Assembly (NCBI GenBank): GCA_020431405.1
Contig: JAGQIK010000115.1
Coordinates: 1 to 64,000 of the forward strand
Direction of reading: 5' to 3'
Source: Myxococcales bacterium
GTDB taxonomy: Bacteria > Myxococcota_A > Polyangia > GCA-2747355
DNA: 64,000 nucleotides
How positions within the stretch are numbered: the stretch's first letter is position 1; each line of letters begins with the position of its first letter. The notes under the pieces were generated by a model. It did no database searches and was not told where the DNA came from. It saw only the letters and a program-made list of their open reading frames with translations. A program made the position numbers and the translations under genes. Shown piece by piece: positions 25,985 through 34,676 of this stretch.

Positions 25985-27150
25985 TGCACGCCCTGGTAGT
26001 CGACGATGACCCCACCACGCGCACGCAGCTGCGCGCGCTGCTCGGCAGCTGGGGATACGACGTGCTCGAGGCCGGCGACGCCGCGCAGGCCGAGAGCGCG
26101 CTCGCGCGGCGCGATGCGCCGCTGCTGATGATCGTCGACTGGGTGATGCCCGAGACCAATGGCGTCGAGCTGCTGCGTAGGGCGCGCTCGCTGCCGGAGG
26201 CCTCGCCACTGTACGTGATCATGGTCAGCGGCAAGCACGAGAGCGCGGCGGCGGCCTATGCGCTGGAGTCCGGCGCCGACGACTTTGTCAGCAAGCCGCT
26301 CGATCCCGTGGCGCTGCGCGCGCGTGTCGGTGTGGGGGCGCGCATGCTCGCCAAGTCGGAAGCGCTGCAGCGATACGCCGAGGAGATGTCGCGGCTCGCC
26401 GAGGCGCGCGCCGCCGAGATTCTGCACGCCGACCGGCTCGCCACCCTGGGGCAGCTCGCTGCCGGTGTCGCGCACGAGATCAACAACCCGACGACGTTTA
26501 TCGCCGGCAACGCTGAGCTGCTCGAGCGCGTCTGGCCCGACCTCGAGCGCGCGCTGGCGCAGGCCGGCGACGCGCGCTTGGTGGCGATCAGCGCCGAGGT
26601 CCCTGCGATGCTCGCCGCCGTTCGCGGCGGCGCGGAGCGCGTGCGCCGCATCGTGGCCGACCTCAAGTCCTACGCGCGCAAGGGCAGCAGCGATCCGAGG
26701 GAACGCGAGCTGGCCAACGTCAACGAATCCGTCGAGCGCGCGGCGCGTCTGCTCGGCTCGCGATTCAAGCACGACGTGCGTCTCGAGCTCGATTTAGGCG
26801 ACATCTCGGCCTGCCGTATCGATCCGCCGACGTTCGAGCAGGCGCTGGTGAACCTGCTCAACAACGCCTGTGACGCCGTGCAGGGCGTCGCGGGCGCGAC
26901 GGTGGCCGTTCGCAGCAGGCAGCGCGATGACGGCATTGAAGTGGTGGTCGAGGACAACGGAGCGGGCATTCCAGACGCGGTGATGCGCGAGATCTGGAAC
27001 CCGTTCTTCACGACGAAGCCGCCGGGCAAGGGCACGGGCCTGGGTCTTTGCATCAGCCAGCGCATCATCGCCGAGCACGGCGGCGCGCTGCGCGCGAGCA
27101 ATCGGCGCGAGGGTGGCGCCCGCTTCGTCATTTCGGGGGTGGGGTCATGA
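25984..27150 (+). CDS. REC-histidine kinase (receiver at N-terminus)
   Basis: A 388-residue soluble hybrid with reversed order. The receiver (1-120) has Asp52 in IVDWVMPETNG and Lys in FVSKPLDP. A coiled-coil helix leads to HisKA with His164 in LGQLAAGVAHEINNPTTFI, then HATPase with NLLNNACDAV, EDNGAGIP, FFTTKPPGKGTGLGL. The catalytic part resembles NtrB/HupT-like soluble kinases. It lies inside the che operon between cheB and a REC gene (ATGA overlap), so CheA probably phosphorylates its receiver and thereby gates a second phosphorelay. That connection is inference. Confidence 0.9.
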   Translation: MHALVVDDDPTTRTQLRALLGSWGYDVLEAGDAAQAESALARRDAPLLMIVDWVMPETNGVELLRRARSLPEASPLYVIMVSGKHESAAAAYALESGADDFVSKPLDPVALRARVGVGARMLAKSEALQRYAEEMSRLAEARAAEILHADRLATLGQLAAGVAHEINNPTTFIAGNAELLERVWPDLERALAQAGDARLVAISAEVPAMLAAVRGGAERVRRIVADLKSYARKGSSDPRERELANVNESVERAARLLGSRFKHDVRLELDLGDISACRIDPPTFEQALVNLLNNACDAVQGVAGATVAVRSRQRDDGIEVVVEDNGAGIPDAVMREIWNPFFTTKPPGKGTGLGLCISQRIIAEHGGALRASNRREGGARFVISGVGS

Positions 27151-27590
27151 CAGCGCACAGCGCGACGATCCTCGTCGTAGACGACGAGGTCGAGATCCAG
27201 CAGCTGCTGCGGCGGCATTTCACGTTCGCGGGTCACGTCGTGCACCTAGCGGGCAACGGCATGGAGGCGCTCGAGCTGCTCGGCCGCCATCGTGTCGACG
27301 TGGTGGTCAGCGACATCGTGATGCCCGAGATGGGTGGCGTGGAGCTGCTCGAGCACATGCGAGCAGCACACCCGCTGGTGCGCGCTGTGATGATGACGGG
27401 CTACGTGACGCAGCAGAACATCCTCGCCTGCATGCGGCTTGGGGCCGACAGCTGCGTCTTCAAGCCCTTCGAGACGCTCGACAAGCTCGACGAGGCGCTC
27501 GACCGCTCGTTGCGCATGATCGCGCACTGGCTCGAAGTGCTGCGCCAGCGAACCAACATCCCTGCCCTCGATACAAAGGCGGTGGGCTGA
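27147..27590 (+). CDS. Single-domain response regulator (REC)
   Basis: A 147-residue receiver with a short C-terminal tail. Key residues are DDE at the N-terminus, phosphoacceptor Asp in VVVSDIVMPEMGG, Thr in MMTGYV and Lys in CVFKPFE. The tail (about 120-147) is helical and basic with no known output. The ATG overlaps the stop of the REC-kinase. It is likely the partner of that kinase or of CheA2, which starts two bases later. Confidence 0.9.
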   Translation: MTAHSATILVVDDEVEIQQLLRRHFTFAGHVVHLAGNGMEALELLGRHRVDVVVSDIVMPEMGGVELLEHMRAAHPLVRAVMMTGYVTQQNILACMRLGADSCVFKPFETLDKLDEALDRSLRMIAHWLEVLRQRTNIPALDTKAVG

Positions 27591-27592
27591 CT

Positions 27593-29785
27593 ATGAGCAC
27601 GCTGGGCGCTATCGATCGCGAGATCCTCGAGGCCTTCATCGACGAGTCGCAGGAGGACCTTTCTGCCTGCGGGCCGCTGTTGGTGACGCTCGAGGAGCGT
27701 GCAGATCGCGGCGCCATCGACCGCATCTTTCGCGCCTATCACAGCATCAAGGGCAACGCGTCGTTCTTCGGGCTGATGGTGCTCAGTCACCTCGCGCACA
27801 AGCTCGAGGATGTGCTCGACCTGGCACGCCAAGGGCAGCTTTCGCCCGACGGCGCTGTGGTGGACGTGCTGCTGCGCGGAAACGACGTGCTCGAGCTTTT
27901 GCTCGCGCGCGCGCGCGCCGGGGCCGAGCCGGACGACGAGCTGGTCGGTCGTGCGCGGGAGCTCGAGCAAGAGCTCGCTGGCGTGGTCGTGCGCGCGGCA
28001 CCCGACGAGGGGCAGCGTTGGGCGCGTGTCTTCGAAGCGCTCGCGGCCGTCGAGCAGTGCGCTGGCGGTGGCGACGGGGGCGGCGCCGCGCTGGCCGAGC
28101 GCGTGGCGCAGCTTCGCGGGCACATCGATGCGGTTTGCCCCGACAACATGCGGCCCGAAGCCAGCGAAGAGGAGCGCTTCGCGTTCGCCATCGAGGCGGT
28201 ACGCGCGCTGATCGAGCGCGGCCCGTCGGTCGACGCGCGCGAGCTGCAGGCAGCGGTGGAGCAGCTGGCCAAGGTCGGCCCCGAGGCGAGCCGAGAGCTG
28301 GCGGCGCGCGCGGCCGCCGAGGTGATCTCCATCGTCTCGCAGGTCGGGGTCGATACGATGCTGATCGAGTCGCTGGCGGGGCAGCTCGATGCGATCGAGT
28401 CCGCGTCAACCGCTGTGGCCCCCGCCGATACGCGCTCTGCCGATCTGGCGACGGACGAGGCTCGGGCGCCACGCCGCGAGGCGCGCGCCGCCAGCGGCGA
28501 GACGGACGCGGCCGCTGCGGGCGACGGCGGCGGCGACAACCGCACCATGCGCGTTCAGGAGGCGCGCGTCGACGAGTTCCTGGCCTTCGTCGGCGAGCTG
28601 ATCGTCGTGCGCGAGATGTTCCGCAACCTGGGCAAGAAGCTGCGGACCAAGAAGGTCGGTCGGCTGCAGCGCGAGTTTCAGTGGTCGATGGACGCCTTCG
28701 AGACGCTCTCGCACTCGCTGCAGCACAGCATCATGGAGGTGCGTAAGGTCTCGGTGCGCACGCTGCTGTCCAAGTCGCCGCGCATCATTCGCGACGTGGC
28801 GCGCGTGGCCGGCAAGGAGGTGCGGGTAGAGACGTCGGGCGATGACCTGCGCATCGACAAGAGCCTCGTCGAGCTGCTCGAGGCGCCGCTGGTGCATCTG
28901 GCGCGCAACGCCGCCGACCACGGCATCGAGTCGCCGGGGCAGCGCGAGGCGAGCGGCAAGCCGGCGGCGGGCATGGTGGCGCTGTCGATCTGCGAGACGT
29001 CCGACAGCATCGTGGTCGAGGTGCGCGATGACGGCGCCGGCATCGACTGCGAGCGCGTGCGCGCCAAGGCCGTCGCGCGCGGCATCGTCGACGCGGAGAC
29101 GGCGGCACGGCTGAGCCACGCCGAGACCTACGCGTTGCTGATGCGACCCGGCTTCAGCACCGCCGAGAAGGTCACCGACGTCTCGGGCCGGGGTGTGGGC
29201 ATGGACGTGGTGCGCAGCGAGGTGGAGCGTATCGGCGGGCGCATCGAGATCGCCAGCCAGCTCGGCGCCGGGACGACGTTCACGCTCTCGATCCCCAAGA
29301 GCGTCAGCGTGCAGATCGTCGACGGCTTCGTGGTGCGCGTCGGAGAGGCGCGCTACGTGCTGCCGCTGCTCTCGGTGCGCGAGTCTTTCCGCCCACGCTG
29401 CGAAGACATCCAGACCACCCTGGGCGGGCGCAAGCGCTGCGTCGCGCGCCGTGGTCAGGTCATCGAGCTCTTCAGCGTCGCGCAGGTGCTGTCGAGGCGC
29501 GCCGAGCACGAGATCTCCCCCGAGGCGATCGTCGTGACGGTCGAGGTGCGCCCGGGAGGCGGCGTGGTCGGCCTGCTGGTCGACGAGGTGGTCGGTGTAC
29601 AGCAAGTGGTCGTGCGCGACATCGGCGGCCTCGAGGAGTTCGAGACGCCGTTCGCCGGGGGCGCCGTGCTCGGCGACGGGGGGATCGCGATGGTGGTCGA
29701 GCTCGACGGCATGCGCGAGCACATCCGCGCCACGTCGTGGCCGCCACTGCCGACCGCGACCGCAACGTGCATGGGAGGGGCGTGA
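27593..29785 (+). CDS. cheA: Chemotaxis-type histidine kinase CheA (second copy)
   Basis: A 730-residue kinase distinct from the first CheA. The HPt domain is at the very N-terminus with His in AYHSIKGNASFFGL (about residue 48). A long Ala/Glu-rich helical region (about 110-310) replaces a classic P2. Dimerisation and HATPase follow with RMVxL-equivalent IMEVRKVSVRTLL, LVHLARNAADHGIESP, RDDGAGID and DVSGRGVGMDVVR, then a CheW-like domain (RRGQVIELFSVAQVL). It ends in a short Pro/Thr/Ala tail. It sits after a REC gene and its stop overlaps the CheD-REC start. Two CheA proteins in one operon imply two phosphate inputs into the same REC pool. Confidence 0.92.
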   Translation: MSTLGAIDREILEAFIDESQEDLSACGPLLVTLEERADRGAIDRIFRAYHSIKGNASFFGLMVLSHLAHKLEDVLDLARQGQLSPDGAVVDVLLRGNDVLELLLARARAGAEPDDELVGRARELEQELAGVVVRAAPDEGQRWARVFEALAAVEQCAGGGDGGGAALAERVAQLRGHIDAVCPDNMRPEASEEERFAFAIEAVRALIERGPSVDARELQAAVEQLAKVGPEASRELAARAAAEVISIVSQVGVDTMLIESLAGQLDAIESASTAVAPADTRSADLATDEARAPRREARAASGETDAAAAGDGGGDNRTMRVQEARVDEFLAFVGELIVVREMFRNLGKKLRTKKVGRLQREFQWSMDAFETLSHSLQHSIMEVRKVSVRTLLSKSPRIIRDVARVAGKEVRVETSGDDLRIDKSLVELLEAPLVHLARNAADHGIESPGQREASGKPAAGMVALSICETSDSIVVEVRDDGAGIDCERVRAKAVARGIVDAETAARLSHAETYALLMRPGFSTAEKVTDVSGRGVGMDVVRSEVERIGGRIEIASQLGAGTTFTLSIPKSVSVQIVDGFVVRVGEARYVLPLLSVRESFRPRCEDIQTTLGGRKRCVARRGQVIELFSVAQVLSRRAEHEISPEAIVVTVEVRPGGGVVGLLVDEVVGVQQVVVRDIGGLEEFETPFAGGAVLGDGGIAMVVELDGMREHIRATSWPPLPTATATCMGGA

Positions 29786-30693
29786 TGGAAAAGAGAGCGT
29801 TTCTACTTCCTGGCGACATGGTGACCACCGCGCACCCTATGCAGCTGGCGACGTTGCTCGGGTCGTGCGTCTCGGTCTGTCTCTACAACCTGCAGCGCGA
29901 TCTCGCCGCGATGAATCACTTCATGCTGCCGCTGGCCGAGGGCAACCCCGATGTCGGTCGCTTCGGCGACACGTCCACCGAGAAGATCATCGTCACGCTG
30001 CTCGCCCGCGACGGCAACCCGGACCACTACCAGGCCAAGGTCTTTGGCGGTGGCCACGTCGTGGGCGCCATCGGCGGCACGATGCGCATCGGCGAGCGCA
30101 ATATCGCTGCCGCGCGCTCGATTCTGGGGCGCTACCGCATCCGTGTGGTCGACGAGGACGTGGGCGGCAAGCACGGGCGGCGTGTGGCGTTCGATACGGG
30201 CGCGCGCGAGACGGTTTGCGCTCCGATCCCGTCGTCGGCGATGGGCAGCGCCTGCGCTCGACCGGGGAAAACACGCGTGCTGATCGTCGACGACTCGGAG
30301 ACGGTGAGGCGCCTCCTGCGACACGCGCTCACCGACGTGGAGGGGTTCGAGGTCGCCGGCGAAGCGCGCGACGCTTTCGAGGCGCGCGAGAAGATCCTGA
30401 GCCTCGAGCCGGACATGCTCACGCTCGACATCGAGATGCCCAAGCTCGACGGGCTCTCATTTCTGCAACGCCTGACGCAGTACCTGCCGACAAGGGTGGT
30501 GGTGATCTCGTCGAAGGCTCGTTCCGACTCGCCGATCCCGGCGCGCGCACGCCAGCTCGGCGCCGCAGACGTGATCGACAAGGCTGACCTCGAGCTTTTT
30601 AAGGGGGTGGACAGGTTGCGTGCCTCGCTGTTGCCGCGATTAACGGCAGCGGCGCGCACGGCGGCGCCGGTGCGCAGCTTCTCTGGAGGATGA
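29785..30693 (+). CDS. CheD-receiver fusion protein
   Basis: A 302-residue fusion. Residues 1-150 are CheD, a receptor glutamine deamidase: LATLLGSCVSVCLYN with catalytic Cys28, AAMNHFMLPL with His45 and Thr23, then KVFGGGHVVGAIGGTMRIGERN. Residues about 162-285 are a receiver most like the CheB receiver (LTLDIEMPKLDGLSFLQRLT, Asp215; VVISSKA; VIDKAD), but no methylesterase domain follows. In other bacteria CheD is free and partners CheC/CheX. Here deamidation could be gated directly by phosphorylation from CheA. GGGAGGGG precedes the ATG, which overlaps the cheA2 stop; the end overlaps the next gene region. Confidence 0.85.
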   Translation: MEKRAFLLPGDMVTTAHPMQLATLLGSCVSVCLYNLQRDLAAMNHFMLPLAEGNPDVGRFGDTSTEKIIVTLLARDGNPDHYQAKVFGGGHVVGAIGGTMRIGERNIAAARSILGRYRIRVVDEDVGGKHGRRVAFDTGARETVCAPIPSSAMGSACARPGKTRVLIVDDSETVRRLLRHALTDVEGFEVAGEARDAFEAREKILSLEPDMLTLDIEMPKLDGLSFLQRLTQYLPTRVVVISSKARSDSPIPARARQLGAADVIDKADLELFKGVDRLRASLLPRLTAAARTAAPVRSFSGG

Positions 30694-30695
30694 CC

Positions 30696-31094
30696 ATGAA
30701 GATCCTGCTCGTCGACGACGACCCCGTTAGCCTCGAGAGGCTGCGCGCGTTGATGCGGCCCTACGGCAGCTGTAGCGCTGCCAAGTGCGTCGAGTGCGCC
30801 GTCGACGCATTCACCGCGGCGCTCGAGGATGGCGAGGCGTTCGACCTGGTGAGCCTCGACCTGACGTTGCCCGACGGGCGCGGTGACGAGGCCATCGAGC
30901 GGCTGCGCGCTCTCGAGCGGCGCTACGGCCTGCACCCTTCGGACGGGGCGCGGGTGGTGGTGGTCACGGGCAGCAGCCAGGCGCGCGACGTGATGCGCAG
31001 CTTCCGCGGCGGTGCGTCGGGGTATCTGGTCAAGCCGGTCACGTCGGACAAGCTCGCCGAGGTAATGCAGGCGATCGAGCGCGACGCTGCTTAA
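30696..31094 (+). CDS. Single-domain response regulator (REC)
   Basis: A 132-residue receiver: LLVDDDP at the start, phosphoacceptor Asp in LVSLDLTLPDGRG, VVVTGSS and Lys in YLVKPV. I chose ATG 30696 because GGAGG at 30685-30689 is six bases before it; the ATG at 30690 touches that site. Single-domain form, so it could be a phosphate sink or a CheY-like effector. It is followed 68 bases later by a CheX-like phosphatase gene, which is a natural partner for dephosphorylation. Confidence 0.88.
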   Translation: MKILLVDDDPVSLERLRALMRPYGSCSAAKCVECAVDAFTAALEDGEAFDLVSLDLTLPDGRGDEAIERLRALERRYGLHPSDGARVVVVTGSSQARDVMRSFRGGASGYLVKPVTSDKLAEVMQAIERDAA

Positions 31095-31162
31095 TCGAGC
31101 CGGCGATCCGCCGAATGGAACAGTGGGGCGCCTGCGAGCGCCTCGCAGGACAAGGACGACCC

Positions 31163-31663
31163 ATGGATGCTATCGACCCGGCCGCGAGACACTGGCTAGA
31201 TGCCGCCGTTAGCGGCTTCGACGAGCTGGCGGTGAGCATGCTCGAGGCGAACGGGGTGGAAAAGGGGGAGGACACGGAGGCGCTTTCCAACGACCAGTGC
31301 GGCGCGGTGATCGCGCTCGTGCCGGAGCAAGGCGATTCCATCGAGCTCGGTCTGTTTTCCAACCGCGAGGGCGTCACGCGCCTGTCGCGCGCGTTGCTCG
31401 GCATGGAGGAGGGGGACGAGCTGTCGGAGGACGAAGTCGCCGACTGCGTGGGAGAGCTGATCAACATCGTCGCGGGCAACGCCAAGGGCGCCAACGGAAA
31501 CAGCACGTACAGGCTCGGCATGCCGGTCTACGTCGCGGGTCCGCTGCGCCCTGGCAGCCGCGCCAAGTTCTCCGGCTGCGGCGTGCGCATGGACGACATC
31601 GAGGTGACGTTGTGCGTGCTCAGCCCGTCGTTCGCCTCCACAAAACCACGCCAGGACAGATAG
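31163..31663 (+). CDS. cheX: CheX-type phosphatase
   Basis: A 166-residue protein of the CheC/CheX/FliY family. The signature ExxN is present in CVGELINIVAGNAKG, where CheX uses Glu and Asn to help hydrolyse the aspartyl phosphate of CheY. Also typical are CGAVIALVPEQ, IELGLFSN and the MPVYVAGP strand. I chose ATG 31163 (after AAGGACG) over 31115. As a phosphatase it would end signals from the REC proteins in the operon. It stops 15 bases before the next gene. Confidence 0.82.
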   Translation: MDAIDPAARHWLDAAVSGFDELAVSMLEANGVEKGEDTEALSNDQCGAVIALVPEQGDSIELGLFSNREGVTRLSRALLGMEEGDELSEDEVADCVGELINIVAGNAKGANGNSTYRLGMPVYVAGPLRPGSRAKFSGCGVRMDDIEVTLCVLSPSFASTKPRQDR

Positions 31664-31678
31664 CGCAGGAGTGATGCG

Positions 31679-32533
31679 ATGAGAGTGCTGATCGTCGATG
31701 ACAGTAAAGCGATGCGCATGATCGTCAAAAGGACGCTGCGGTCGGCCGGTTTTACCGGGCTCGACGTTTCCGAGGCTGGCGACGGCGCGGAGGCTTTGAG
31801 CGCGATCCAGAAGAGCCCACCCGATGTGGTGCTGACCGACTGGAACATGCCCAACCTCAACGGCATCGAGCTGGTGCGCAAGCTCAAGGAGCAGAACTCG
31901 CCGGTGACCATCGGCGTCGTGACGAGCGAGTCATCCGCGGAGATGCGCGACGAGGCCGTCGCCGCGGGCGCGGCGTTCTTCATCACCAAGCCCTTCACCG
32001 CAGAGACCTTCGGCCAGGCCCTCGACGGGCTGCTTGGCCAGGCTGGCGCAGGCAGCAGCGATGGCGCGACCACGCAGGCGCAATCTGCGGTGCCCGACGT
32101 GAGCGGCCTGCGCACTGCGCTCGCCAGGCTGGTGCCGCGCAACGTCGACGTGGCGCAGGCCAAGAGCAAGGCGAGCGAGAAGGGCACGGTGGTGGCGCGC
32201 TATCACGACGCGGACGGCGCGCTGGGGGCGGTGGCCTTTGCCGACCTGAGCTCTACGGCCTGCTTCGGCGCGGCGCTGACGCTGATCCCTGCCGGCGCGG
32301 TCAAGGACGCGGTGCGCGGCGGTGAGCTGCCGCAGAACATGCGCGACAACGCCAACGAGGTCTTCAACGTCATCGGCAGCCTGATGAGCGGCGTGAAGCT
32401 CGCGGAGGTGATCTTCGAGGGCGGCGACGTGCAGGGCGACGTGAAGGGCAAGATCTCGAGCGCTGCGCATCGTCTAGACGTGCAGGTGGAGATCACTGGC
32501 TATCCGCCCGGCACCCTCTCGATCGTGCGCTGA
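31679..32533 (+). CDS. Receiver-CheX fusion
   Basis: A 284-residue protein. Residues 1-120 form a CheY-like receiver (VDDSKAMR, phosphoacceptor Asp in LTDWNMPNLNG, VVTSESS, Lys in FFITKPF). A short Ala/Gly/Thr linker leads to a CheX/CheC-like domain (about 150-284) with NANEVFNVIGSLM, an ExxN-type phosphatase motif, and a final HRLDVQVEITGYPPGTLSIV strand. The fusion puts a phosphatase and its substrate-like receiver in one chain, so it may regulate itself or other receivers. GCAGGAG precedes the ATG. It is the last gene of the operon; a hairpin lies about 100 bases further on. Confidence 0.82.
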   Translation: MRVLIVDDSKAMRMIVKRTLRSAGFTGLDVSEAGDGAEALSAIQKSPPDVVLTDWNMPNLNGIELVRKLKEQNSPVTIGVVTSESSAEMRDEAVAAGAAFFITKPFTAETFGQALDGLLGQAGAGSSDGATTQAQSAVPDVSGLRTALARLVPRNVDVAQAKSKASEKGTVVARYHDADGALGAVAFADLSSTACFGAALTLIPAGAVKDAVRGGELPQNMRDNANEVFNVIGSLMSGVKLAEVIFEGGDVQGDVKGKISSAAHRLDVQVEITGYPPGTLSIVR

Positions 32534-32630
32534 GCCCCCGCTGAGCCGGCGCCGCCTGCAGCCAACAGGCAGGCCGCGCAGTAACCGGCTTGTTATCGCA
32601 CCGCTGCAGATATGCAACGTAACGCACAAA

Positions 32631-32650
32631 AGGCGCCCACGTAGGCGCCT
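32631..32650 (+). terminator. Hairpin after the chemosensory operon
   Basis: AGGCGCC and GGCGCCT with a CACGTA loop, preceded by AAAA and followed by GTGTGTT. Stem of 7 bp. It is placed as expected for the end of the che transcript and lies before the small gene at 32723. Confidence 0.5.
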
Positions 32651-32722
32651 GTGTGTTCCCCACGATTTCGCCAACAACGGGATCGCCGGTTTTCGGCACG
32701 CGGCGTGCTTCGCTGGGAGCCG

Positions 32723-32944
32723 ATGCACACCTATCACCAGACGCTCGATGAGCTCGACAATCTCGAGACGATCCCCTTCGCGCCCCTCGACGAGCTAGAG
32801 AAGGCGCGGCGCCGCATGCAGTCGCATGCGCCCCGCGCCCTCGGCTGGTTCGTCGCCCGACGACACCGCATCGTCGCGCTGGGGCTGACCCTCGGCGTCG
32901 GCGCTGGCATCGGGCTGCCGATGCTGCTCTCGCGCCTGTTCTAA
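32723..32944 (+). CDS. Small tail-anchored membrane protein
   Basis: A 73-residue protein with GGGAG five bases before the ATG. The N-terminal part is acidic and helical (TLDELDNLETIPFAPLDELE). A basic stretch follows, and the C-terminus is one membrane helix (IVALGLTLGVGAGIGLPMLL) ending SRLF, so it is likely anchored with its N-terminus in the cytoplasm. An in-frame ATG at 32651 would add 24 residues but has no ribosome site. I do not recognise the family. It sits between two hairpins, as a single cistron. Confidence 0.55.
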   Translation: MHTYHQTLDELDNLETIPFAPLDELEKARRRMQSHAPRALGWFVARRHRIVALGLTLGVGAGIGLPMLLSRLF

Positions 32945-33002
32945 CTTTCCCGCTGGGTACCAATCCCCCACACCACGCGCGCTAGGTCTACGCGATCACT
33001 TG

Positions 33003-33031
33003 GCGGCATCGCGGTATGCCGCTTGCTTTGT
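33003..33031 (+). terminator. Hairpin with T-rich tail before the protease gene
   Basis: GCGGCAT and ATGCCGC, loop CGCGGT, then TTGCTTTGT. It ends 14 bases before the protease ATG, so it would terminate the small membrane gene transcript, or lie in the protease leader. Confidence 0.45.
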
Positions 33032-33044
33032 CAGGTCGCGCGCG

Positions 33045-34676
33045 ATGCGAATACGCCCGCTGACTCTCATTGTCCTGCAGCTCTGCGCGGCCTGCGCGTT
33101 CGTGCGCAGCGCCGCCAGCGCCCCTCGCGCCACCGCCGGCGCTGCGCGCGGCGAGCTGATCGTCAAGTTCCGCCGCTCGGCGACGCGCGCCGTCGCCGCG
33201 CTGCAGCGCGTGGGCAGAACCCGCGTGGTCGACGAGCGCCTGCTCACCGAGCAGGTGCGCGTGGTGCGCCTCGCCGACGACAGCGACGCCACGATGCAGC
33301 GCGCGCTGGCAACGCTTCGCGCGCGCGCCGATGTGATCTACGCCGAGCCCAACCGCCTGCGCCGCGCCTACCTGCAGCCCAACGACGAGCTCTACTGGCT
33401 GCAGTGGAACCTGCGCGCCGTCGAGGCCGAGCGCGCCTGGGACATCACCGTCGGCAGCAGCGACATCGTTGTCGCCGTCGTCGACTCGGGCATCAAGCAC
33501 GGTCACCCCGATCTCGCCGGGCGCCTCGTGCCTGGCTACGACTTCGTCGCCAATGATCTGACCTCGGGTGACGGCGATGGTTGGGATCCCAACCCAGACG
33601 ATCCGAGCCGCTCGATCTATCACGGCACCCACGTGGCGGGCATCATCGCCGCCAGCGCGCACAATGGTCGCGGCGTCGCCGGCATCGACTGGCGCTGCAT
33701 GATCCAGCCCGTGCGCGTGCTCGGCACGCTTCGCTCCGGCACCGACGCCGACGTGGCGGCCGGCATCCGCTGGGCCGCAGGTCTTCCCGTCAAGAACGTG
33801 CCGCCCAACCCCACGCCCGCCCGCGTGATCAATCTCAGCCTCGGCAACCCCAACTCGAGCACGACGCTCACCGACGCCGTGCGCGCCGCCATCGAGCGCG
33901 GCGTGATCGTCATCGCAGCCGCGGGCAATGACGGCATCAGCACCGACAACATCTATCCAGCCAACATCCCCGGCGTGATCACCGTCGGCGCGCTCGAGCA
34001 CTCGGGCCGTCGCGCCGCGTACTCCAACTGGGGCCGCGCTGTCGACGTGATGGCGCCCGGCGGCAACATCAAGCAGTGGCTGCCCGACTGCGACCAGAGC
34101 CAGCACGGCGACTTATGCCGCGCCGGCGTGGTCTCGACGATGTTCATCTACGGCCAGGATGGCGGCTACGCCTACCAGGCGCTCGACGGCACGTCGCAGG
34201 CGACGCCGCTGGTGAGCGGTATCGTCAGCCTGATGCTCTCGGTCAATCGTGCGCTGACGCCGCGCGACGCGCTGCTCGTGCTGCGCGGCTCCACCGACTC
34301 GCGTGCGCAGTGTCCCGAGGGCTGCGGCTCGGGGCTCATTCGCGCCGACGCCGCCGTGCGCAACGCGCGCTCCTCGAGCTCGCAGTCGGTCGGGCCCGGC
34401 AGCACGGTGCCCGGCGCGACGACGACGGTCTATGGCGGCTGCAGCGCAGGCGGCGGCGGCGGCTCGGGCGACGCGATGCCGCTCGGGTGGCTGCTGCTGG
34501 CAGTGGCGCTGGGGCTACGCGCTAGTAGTAGAAGTAGCGCACGGGGCGCGGGGGCGGGACCTGGGCCTTGCAGATGTTCTGATACGAGCAGTGGCTGCGC
34601 CCGTAGCGGTAGGTGCAGACCTTCTGATAGCAGCTGCGGCGCGGCGGATGGTACGGGCGGCAGATGCGGCGCGTAG
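33045..34676 (+). CDS. Subtilisin-like (S8) secreted protease, end likely frameshifted
   Basis: 543 residues as read. A signal peptide (about 1-27) and an inhibitor-like prodomain (GELIVKFRRS to IYAEPNRLRRAY) precede the S8 catalytic domain: Asp147 (VAVVDSGIKHGHPDL), His196 (HGTHVAGIIA), Asn in AAAGNDG and Ser384 (LDGTSQATP). The C-terminus has GGCSAGGGGGSG, then a hydrophobic PLGWLLLAVALGLR, matching a MYXO-CTERM sorting tail that should end right there with basic residues. Instead the frame runs 52 more codons of low-complexity sequence over the opposite gene. One extra base before 34521 would read GLR-R-stop at 34523. I take this as a deletion or assembly error. Confidence 0.85.
   Translation: MRIRPLTLIVLQLCAACAFVRSAASAPRATAGAARGELIVKFRRSATRAVAALQRVGRTRVVDERLLTEQVRVVRLADDSDATMQRALATLRARADVIYAEPNRLRRAYLQPNDELYWLQWNLRAVEAERAWDITVGSSDIVVAVVDSGIKHGHPDLAGRLVPGYDFVANDLTSGDGDGWDPNPDDPSRSIYHGTHVAGIIAASAHNGRGVAGIDWRCMIQPVRVLGTLRSGTDADVAAGIRWAAGLPVKNVPPNPTPARVINLSLGNPNSSTTLTDAVRAAIERGVIVIAAAGNDGISTDNIYPANIPGVITVGALEHSGRRAAYSNWGRAVDVMAPGGNIKQWLPDCDQSQHGDLCRAGVVSTMFIYGQDGGYAYQALDGTSQATPLVSGIVSLMLSVNRALTPRDALLVLRGSTDSRAQCPEGCGSGLIRADAAVRNARSSSSQSVGPGSTVPGATTTVYGGCSAGGGGGSGDAMPLGWLLLAVALGLRASSRSSARGAGAGPGPCRCSDTSSGCARSGRCRPSDSSCGAADGTGGRCGA

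Noticed and set aside
30690-30698. ATG 30690 as start of the REC protein
   Set aside because: It touches the GGAGG that fits ATG 30696, so the later start is more likely.
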